Source: JALYQB01 sp035640155
Lineage (GTDB): Bacteria > Actinomycetota > Actinomycetes > Mycobacteriales > Pseudonocardiaceae
Reading direction: 5' to 3'
Length of the DNA stretch: 10,807 nt
Assembly (NCBI GenBank): GCA_035640155.1
Contig: DASQWR010000077.1
Span: 1 to 10,807 of the forward strand
The stretch's first letter is position 1, and every line of letters starts with the position of its first letter. A model generated the notes under the pieces. That model searched no databases. It saw only the letters and a program-made list of their open reading frames with translations, and had not been told where the DNA came from. Positions 6,761 through 10,807 of the stretch are shown in pieces. The position numbers were made by a program, and so were the translations under genes.

Positions 6761-7758
6761 GAGACCTCCTCCGGCGTCGCGGCCCGCTCCATCCGGCGGA
6801 CCCGGGGATCCAGCAGCGGGTAGGTCAGGTCGGCGAGCAGGTTGGCGGCGATGACACCGACCGTGAGGAGCAGGAACGCGCCCCGCAGCAGCGGGTAGTC
6901 GCGCGCGACGACCGCCTCGTAGATCAGCCGCCCGACCCCCGGGTAGGCGAACACGGTCTCCACCACGACGGCGTCCGAGACGAGCGTGCCCAGCACCAGG
7001 GTGAGGTGGGTGTAGACCGGCAGCAGCGCGGTGCGCAGCGCGTAGTGCACCGCGATCCGGCGCTCCGGGACCCCCGTCGCCCGCGCCAGCCGGATGAACG
7101 CCTCGTCGAGCACCGAGGTCATCGACGCCCTCGCCAGCAGGAACATCGACCCCAGGGTGGCGAGGGCAAGGGTCGCGACGGGGAGCACCAGCCGCTGCGC
7201 CACCTCGACCCAGCCCGCGGCGCCCTCGGCGGTGATCGCGCTGGCGCCGAAGGACGGGAACCAGCCGAGCTCGACCGAGAACACCGCGATGAGCAGCATC
7301 CCGAGCCAGAAGCCCGGCATCGCGTCCAGCGCCAGCACCCCGGTGACCAGGCCCGCGTCGCGCCGGGTCCCGCGCCGCCACGCGGCGAACGCCCCGAGCA
7401 GCGTCCCGAGGACGAATGCGAGCAGGGTCGCGACCCCGACGAGGGCCACGGTCCAGGGCAGGCGCTCGGCCAGCACGTCGAGGACCGGCCGGTTGTACTG
7501 CACCGAGACGCCGAGGTCGCCGCGGACCAGGCCGGCCCAGAAGTCGGCGTACTGCTCGGGCAGGCTCTGGTCGAGCCCGTAGCGCGCCTGCACCTCCGCG
7601 ACCTGCTCGGGGGTCAGGCCGGCCGTCTCCCCGTCGTAGAGGTAGGTGACCGGGTCGCCGGGGGCGAGGTGGGGCAGCAGGAAGTTCACCGTGGTCGCCA
7701 CCAGGAGGACGAGGCCGTACTGCCCGGCGCGCCCCAGGACGCGGGGCAGCCGGCTCAT
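6757..7758 (-). CDS. Opp/Dpp/Nik-type ABC transporter permease (DppB-like)
   Basis: A 333-residue inner-membrane permease. The N-terminus (membrane helix about 12-32, ending TVNFLLPHLAPGDPV) and the loop ...RYGLDQSLPEQYADFWAGL (about 59-77) then GDLGVSV are hallmarks of OppB/DppB. Helices lie near 102-124, 138-160, 190-211, 249-269 and 290-310. The EAA coupling loop that contacts an ATPase is about 219-247 (AFIRLARATGVPERRIAVHY). It forms the heterodimeric channel with the permease half of the next gene. The ATG at 7758 overlaps the stop of the binding-protein gene (ATGA). An upstream in-frame extension to 7854 is Ala/Gly-rich antisense-like sequence inside the previous gene and was rejected. 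Confidence 0.93.
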   Translation of the reverse strand: MSRLPRVLGRAGQYGLVLLVATTVNFLLPHLAPGDPVTYLYDGETAGLTPEQVAEVQARYGLDQSLPEQYADFWAGLVRGDLGVSVQYNRPVLDVLAERLPWTVALVGVATLLAFVLGTLLGAFAAWRRGTRRDAGLVTGVLALDAMPGFWLGMLLIAVFSVELGWFPSFGASAITAEGAAGWVEVAQRLVLPVATLALATLGSMFLLARASMTSVLDEAFIRLARATGVPERRIAVHYALRTALLPVYTHLTLVLGTLVSDAVVVETVFAYPGVGRLIYEAVVARDYPLLRGAFLLLTVGVIAANLLADLTYPLLDPRVRRMERAATPEEVS

Positions 7759-9371
7759 CGCCCGGGCTCGATGACGGCGCCGGCCTCCCGCGCCACCTCC
7801 CGCGGCAGCAGGGACCACTTGTGCACGATGCCATAACCCGGGGACTCGACCCATCCGTCGAACGCCTCCGGGCGGTAGGCCTGCTCACCGGACGGGTAGT
7901 GCAACGGAATCGAGGTGGGCTGGCGGTTGAACAGCTCCTGCATCCGGAACGACACGGCTGCGGCCGCCGGGATGGTCTCCGTCGCCTTCCACTCCTCGAA
8001 CAGCGCCTGGAACGCCGGGTACGGCACGTCGGGCAGCTGCCAGAGGTAGCCGGAGAAGTGGGACATGATGAACTGCGTGGGGTCCGCGACGCCGTGTGCC
8101 GTGATGTCGTTGACGTAGATGTCGTAGTCCTTCGAGTCGGACAGGTCCGACAGTGCACCGCTGTCGAGGGTCTGGGTGCTCGCGCCGATGCCGACCTCGC
8201 CGAGCTGCTCGGAGACAAGCTCGGCGGCCCGGACCCGGACCGGGACGCTCCCGTCGACGTAGATCGTGAAGTTCAGCGGCCCAGCTGGACCCTCCCGCAT
8301 CCCGTCGCGGTCGGTGTCGGCGAAACCCAGCTCGTCCAGCATGGCCTGCGCGGCTTGCGGCTGGTACGGGGTGCTCAGGTCGGGGTTGGTCCACGGCGAG
8401 TCCGGATGGGGGTAGCCGCGGTCGGCGGCCCGGCCCGTGCCGAGCCAGACGGTGTCCTTGAGCTCCTGGCGGTCGATGGCCATCGACAGCGCGCGGCGGA
8501 ACTCGGGGTTGTCGAACGGCGGTCGCCGGAAGTTGATCCGCAGCTCGGGGAACTGCAGCGGGGTGGTCGTGACCACCTCGATGGCCTCGGAGCTCCGGAA
8601 CTGGTCCACGAGCTCGGGAGGCAGGAACTGGGTCGCGGCGTCGATCTCGCCGGTGCGCAGCGCCGTGAACGTGGTGGTCGGGTTCGGGATGATCGGCATC
8701 AGCAACGTCTGGACCAGCGGCTTGCCGGCGAAGTAGTCGCGGTTGGCCTCGAAGCGGTAGCTCTGCCCCGGCTCGTGGGACACCAGCCGGTACGGGCCCG
8801 TTCCCACCGGCAACCCGTCGTAGCTCTCCGGGTCCTCGATCGCGCTCCAGATGTGCTCGGGCATCATCGGCACGTGGGCAAGCGTCACGCTCCCGAGGAA
8901 CGGGCAGTTGAAGCCGCAGGTCAGCTTCACCTCGTGCGGGCCGAGCACCTCCACCTGAGCGATGTTGGGCACCGTCGTGATGTGGTGTGAGTAGGTGCCG
9001 CTCGGCACCCGCTTGAACCAGTCGATGGTGAACGCCACGTCGTCGGCGGTGAACGGCTCCCCGTCGTGCCAGCTGACGTCGTCGCGCAGCGAGATCAGCC
9101 ACGTCCGCGGGTCGACGTTGCGGACCTCGGTGGCCAGCCACGGCTGCGGGTCCTCGGCGTACGGCGATGGCGCGACCAGGCGGTCGTAGACGAGGAAGGT
9201 CAGCGGGTCGTCGCTCTGGTTGAGGATGTTCAGCGGTCCGACGTCCTCGGGCACCGCGATCGTGAGCTGGCTCGCGGTGGCCGGCCCCGCGACCTCCTGT
9301 TCGCCCCCGGACGAGCAGGAGGCCGCGAGCAGCGCGGCGGCAAGGGCGGCGGCGGCGCGGGTGGGGATCAT
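7755..9371 (-). CDS. Opp/Dpp/Nik-type solute-binding lipoprotein (SBP_bac_5 family)
   Basis: A 538-residue extracellular binding protein. Residues 1-19 are a lipoprotein signal (MIPTRAAAALAAALLAASC): two charged or polar residues, an Ala/Leu core, and a lipobox ending at Cys19, the predicted lipidation site. The mature part shows family 5 landmarks: TWLISLRDDVSWHDGEPFTA (90-109), DDVAFTIDWF, GTGPYRLVSHEPG (about 190-202), and AFRRALSMAIDR-like FRRALSMAIDRQEL in the second half. Length is normal for the family. Substrates of the family range from peptides to nickel, haem and opine metallophores, and sequence alone does not decide. Cys152 and Cys156 (TCGFNCPF) could form a disulfide. The ATG at 9371 has GGAGGG upstream; an extension to 9434 would put 21 charged residues before the signal and was rejected. 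It is the first certain gene of the operon. Confidence 0.93.
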   Translation of the reverse strand: MIPTRAAAALAAALLAASCSSGGEQEVAGPATASQLTIAVPEDVGPLNILNQSDDPLTFLVYDRLVAPSPYAEDPQPWLATEVRNVDPRTWLISLRDDVSWHDGEPFTADDVAFTIDWFKRVPSGTYSHHITTVPNIAQVEVLGPHEVKLTCGFNCPFLGSVTLAHVPMMPEHIWSAIEDPESYDGLPVGTGPYRLVSHEPGQSYRFEANRDYFAGKPLVQTLLMPIIPNPTTTFTALRTGEIDAATQFLPPELVDQFRSSEAIEVVTTTPLQFPELRINFRRPPFDNPEFRRALSMAIDRQELKDTVWLGTGRAADRGYPHPDSPWTNPDLSTPYQPQAAQAMLDELGFADTDRDGMREGPAGPLNFTIYVDGSVPVRVRAAELVSEQLGEVGIGASTQTLDSGALSDLSDSKDYDIYVNDITAHGVADPTQFIMSHFSGYLWQLPDVPYPAFQALFEEWKATETIPAAAAVSFRMQELFNRQPTSIPLHYPSGEQAYRPEAFDGWVESPGYGIVHKWSLLPREVAREAGAVIEPGR

Positions 9372-9393
9372 CGGTGCCCTCCACTGGTTCGAG

Positions 9394-9612
9394 TCAGCGG
9401 TTCCGGCGCGGCGGGAGGCCCTGCATGCAGTCACTGCATCGAGCTGGGCCGATGACGACCCAGCTCCGACGCTTGCACCAGGCGCAGGTGAGCTGTCGCA
9501 TCCGCACCCGTCCCTTCGTGATCAGCTCGTCTGGGTCCGCCACCAGGCGTCGCACGATTCCGGTCATGGCAGGACGACGGCGGTGCGGTGACTGTTGACC
9601 GAGGGCATCCAT
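9394..9612 (-). CDS. Possible small zinc-ribbon-like protein (CxxC...CxxC)
   Basis: A frame of 72 codons encodes a basic protein with two CxxC knuckles: CAWC (43-46) and CSDC (59-62), 12 residues apart, within RQLTCAWCKRRSWVVIGPAR. Four Cys at this spacing suit one zinc ion. The segment before it (TGIVRRLVADPDELITKGRV) has clean actinobacterial codon use. An in-frame TAA just upstream limits the start to 9612. The ATG there has GGAG only two bases away, and the alternative ATG at 9567 (57 residues) keeps all cysteines but lacks a ribosome site. Its stop is 22 bases before the binding-protein start on the same strand, so it could be the operon's first gene. No family recognised; it could also be non-coding leader. 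Confidence 0.45.
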   Translation of the reverse strand: MDALGQQSPHRRRPAMTGIVRRLVADPDELITKGRVRMRQLTCAWCKRRSWVVIGPARCSDCMQGLPPRRNR

Positions 9613-9652
9613 ATCTCCGGGTTATGAGTGTTGGGGCGTCCCGCACAGCGGT

Positions 9653-9724
9653 GAATGCGTAGTGCGTCAGCGGGTCAACCGTGGAGACGAAGAGCGTGCC
9701 CGGCGTGTTGGTCCGGTTGACGCG
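9653..9724 (-). pseudogene. Relic of a second GATase1-like gene (C-terminal motif)
   Basis: About 24 codons read RVNRTNTPGTLFVSTVDPLTHYAF on the minus strand (given here from the translation at 9724-9653). They match residues 386-407 of the two-copy protein, whose segment is YVDRASTPGTLIVSTLDPLS then HY; identity is very high over RxxTPGTLxVSTxDPLxHY. Similarity stops abruptly at both sides: the preceding LLY and beta strand are missing, and the following FMPATERFLDGFLPW is not recognisable. No start codon or complete domain is present, so this is a fragment left by deletion or recombination rather than a working gene. Confidence 0.7.
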
Positions 9725-9820
9725 CCGCCGAGGTGGTCGGTACGGCAGTGACACATCGCTGCTCTCACCCGGCCGTGGGGCGGGACGTCGTGATCGCTTC
9801 GTGTCAGGTCCTTCCTCGAC

Positions 9821-9838
9821 CGGGAGCGACCGCTCCCG
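9821..9838. repeat. Perfect 8-bp inverted repeat beside the iron boxes
   Basis: CGGGAGCG (9821-9828), two central bases AC, then CGCTCCCG (9831-9838). It lies four bases from the putative iron box at 9843, just inside the predicted transcript of the operon. It could be an operator for another regulator or a leader hairpin. There is no following T-run, so it is not an intrinsic terminator. Confidence 0.5.
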
Positions 9839-9842
9839 CTGG

Positions 9843-9861
9843 TTAGGTGAGCCGAGCCTCA
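9843..9861. promoter_or_regulatory. Putative DtxR/IdeR iron box 1
   Basis: TTAGGTGAGCCGAGCCTCA matches the actinobacterial iron-box consensus TWAGGTWAGSCTWACCTWA at 15 of 19 positions by my count, with the left half-site TTAGGT perfect. In the predicted operon promoter it would lie just downstream of the transcription start, where a bound iron-loaded repressor would block elongation. Match by eye; binding not shown. Confidence 0.45.
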
Positions 9862-9868
9862 CTCCTTC

Positions 9869-9887
9869 GAGAGTAAGGCCAGCCTAA
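9869..9887. promoter_or_regulatory. Putative DtxR/IdeR iron box 2
   Basis: Read on the minus strand, TTAGGCTGGCCTTACTCTC matches the same consensus at about 14 of 19 positions, mostly in the left and central parts. Its centre is 26 bp from that of box 1. It covers the spacer and -10 of the predicted promoter. The right half-site is weak, so alone it would not be convincing; the pair is what makes it notable. Confidence 0.35.
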
Positions 9888-9899
9888 CCAATACTGCAA
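9870..9899 (-). promoter_or_regulatory. Predicted promoter of the transporter operon
   Basis: On the minus strand TTGCAG (9899-9894) is followed after 18 bases by TACTCT (9875-9870), a fair match to -35 TTGACA and -10 TANNNT. Transcription would begin near 9863 and read through the relic and the small CxxC frame to the binding-protein gene. The leader would be about 490 nt. A promoter nearer to 9371 cannot be excluded. Confidence 0.35.
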
Positions 9900-9923
9900 G
9901 TGGCGGCGGTGATTGGAGCGCCG

Positions 9924-10807
9924 CTATGACCTGGCCACCCTCGGCAAGCCGGCCTCGGAGCGGAGCAGGTCCTCGAGCGCCGCCGCGTCGGCGACCTTGG
10001 GGGGCAGCCCGCGGGCCACGAACCATCCGCTGACCGTCGTCACGTCGCGGGCCAGGAACTCCGGCCCCCGCGGGTTGGCCACCACGTCCACGACCTGCGG
10101 CAGGTCGATGAGCACCAGCCGGTCACCGTGCACCAGCAGGTTGAACGCCGAGAGGTCGCCGTGGGCCAGACCCTCCCCGGCGAGCAGCATCAGCGCATCC
10201 ACGAGCTGGTGCCACAGCCCGCGCAGGACGTCCGGATCGGGCCGCAGCTGGGCGAGCCGGGGCGCGGCGCTGCCGTCGTCCGCACCGAGGAACTCCAGCA
10301 GCACCTCGGTGCCCAGCAGCTGGACCGGGTAGGGCACCGGCGCACCGAGGCGCCAGAGCCGGATGAGCGCCCCGAACTCCGCGGCCGCCCACTGCCCGGC
10401 GAGCAGGTCACGCCCGAACGCGGTGCGATGCGCCATCGCCCGGGTCTCGCGGGATCGGCGGACCCGGCGGCCCTCGGTGTAGGCGGCGTCGCGGTGGAAC
10501 ATCCGGTGCTCTGCGGAGCGGTAGCGCTTCGCGGCGAGCAGGCATGACCGGCCGCCGGGCACCGCCCGCTCCAGGAGGTGGACGTCGGCCTCCTTGCCGG
10601 TCTTCAGCACGCCGAGGTCGGTGTCGACCGCAGCGAGCGCGGTGACCAGCCAGCGCGGGTGCGGTGCCGGGCCCCGCTGCCCGGTGTCCCAGGTGGACCA
10701 GCGCTGCCCGCTGGGCGGTGCGTCGTCGTCGTAGGGGGCAGCGGTGGGGCGTCGGGACGGCGTCTCGTCGTCGTCGAAGCGGGAACGGCGACGGCGTGGA
10801 CGGCCTG
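9924..10807 (-). CDS. RIO-type serine/threonine protein kinase, 5' end outside the window
   Basis: The frame is open from the window edge to the TAG at 9924-9926, giving 293 visible residues. The N-terminal part is Arg- and Asp-rich and low in complexity (runs such as FDDDETPSRR and APYDDDAPPSGQRW), followed by HPRWLVTALAAVDTDLGVLK. The ATP-binding segment is TGKEADVHLLERA with LLAAKRYR supplying the lysine. The catalytic loop is HGDLSAFNLLVHGDRL and the metal-binding Asp is in LVLIDLPQVVD, which replaces DFG as in RIO kinases. The GTG at 10610 is not the real start, because conserved sequence continues upstream. Archaeal and eukaryotic RIO1 act in ribosome maturation; the bacterial role is unclear. 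It ends 25 bases from the predicted promoter of the transporter operon and is probably transcribed separately. Confidence 0.9.
   Translation of the reverse strand, partial: GRPRRRRSRFDDDETPSRRPTAAPYDDDAPPSGQRWSTWDTGQRGPAPHPRWLVTALAAVDTDLGVLKTGKEADVHLLERAVPGGRSCLLAAKRYRSAEHRMFHRDAAYTEGRRVRRSRETRAMAHRTAFGRDLLAGQWAAAEFGALIRLWRLGAPVPYPVQLLGTEVLLEFLGADDGSAAPRLAQLRPDPDVLRGLWHQLVDALMLLAGEGLAHGDLSAFNLLVHGDRLVLIDLPQVVDVVANPRGPEFLARDVTTVSGWFVARGLPPKVADAAALEDLLRSEAGLPRVARS

Noticed and set aside
6664..7836. Plus-strand open frame of 390 codons opposite the DppB-like permease
   Set aside because: Antisense shadow in GC-rich DNA, with low-complexity Arg/Glu/Gln/His content. The minus strand carries a canonical permease.
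7885..9384. Minus-strand open frame overlapping the binding-protein gene in another frame
   Set aside because: Arg/Pro/Ala-rich shadow; the binding protein in the adjacent frame has a signal peptide and full family motifs.
9431..9862. Minus-strand open frame of 143 codons upstream of the operon as an intact gene
   Set aside because: Only about 24 codons match anything (the GATase-like relic). The rest is Arg/Pro-rich, begins within the putative iron box, and its end overlaps the CxxC frame.
9903..9924. GCGGCG/CGCCGC hairpin at the end of the kinase gene as a terminator
   Set aside because: Stem of only 6 bp with a 10-base loop overlapping the stop codon, and no T-run after it on the minus strand.

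Overview
The window looks like chromosome of a high-GC actinomycete, probably in or near Pseudonocardiaceae. It has strong G/C third-position bias and many GTG starts. It also carries an XRE regulator with the long helical C-terminus common in that group, a remnant of a DUF222/13E12-type HNH endonuclease, and a RIO-type kinase with an acidic/arginine-rich N-terminus. No rRNA, tRNA or CRISPR array was seen.

Left part (1-2960) is an accessory, decayed zone. It opens with the 5' end of an IS630-type transposase (minus strand) running off the window. A stretch without a supportable gene follows, then an XRE regulator (783-2006, plus) and a small unknown gene (2066-2296, plus). Next come relics: a SHOCT-like fragment broken by two frameshifts (2326-2414, minus), a strongly self-complementary element of about 170 bp (2570-2740), and the last ~56 codons of a DUF222/HNH endonuclease (2781-2948, plus).

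Central part (2964-9371, minus strand) is one compact operon read right to left. It encodes an Opp/Dpp/Nik-type solute-binding lipoprotein, a DppB-like permease, a DppC-like permease fused to a DppD-like ATPase, a DppF-like ATPase, and a 434-residue protein made of two copies of a glutamine-amidotransferase-like (GATase1-like) fold. Three junctions overlap by 4 nt (ATGA, GTGA, GTGA); the last junction is a 12-nt gap with an AGGAGG ribosome site. The transporter is complete.

Upstream of the operon (9394-9899) lie a possible 72-residue CxxC/CxxC protein and a short relic of the C-terminal motif of the tandem GATase-like protein. Beyond them is a promoter-like sequence with two imperfect DtxR/IdeR-type iron boxes. 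The most interesting hypothesis is therefore an iron-responsive Opp-family importer, perhaps for a metal chelate, coupled to an unusual two-copy GATase-like protein; a second, destroyed copy of the latter lies at the other end of the operon. Iron control and substrate are inferences.

Right end (9924-10807, minus) is a RIO-type kinase gene whose 5' end lies outside the window.
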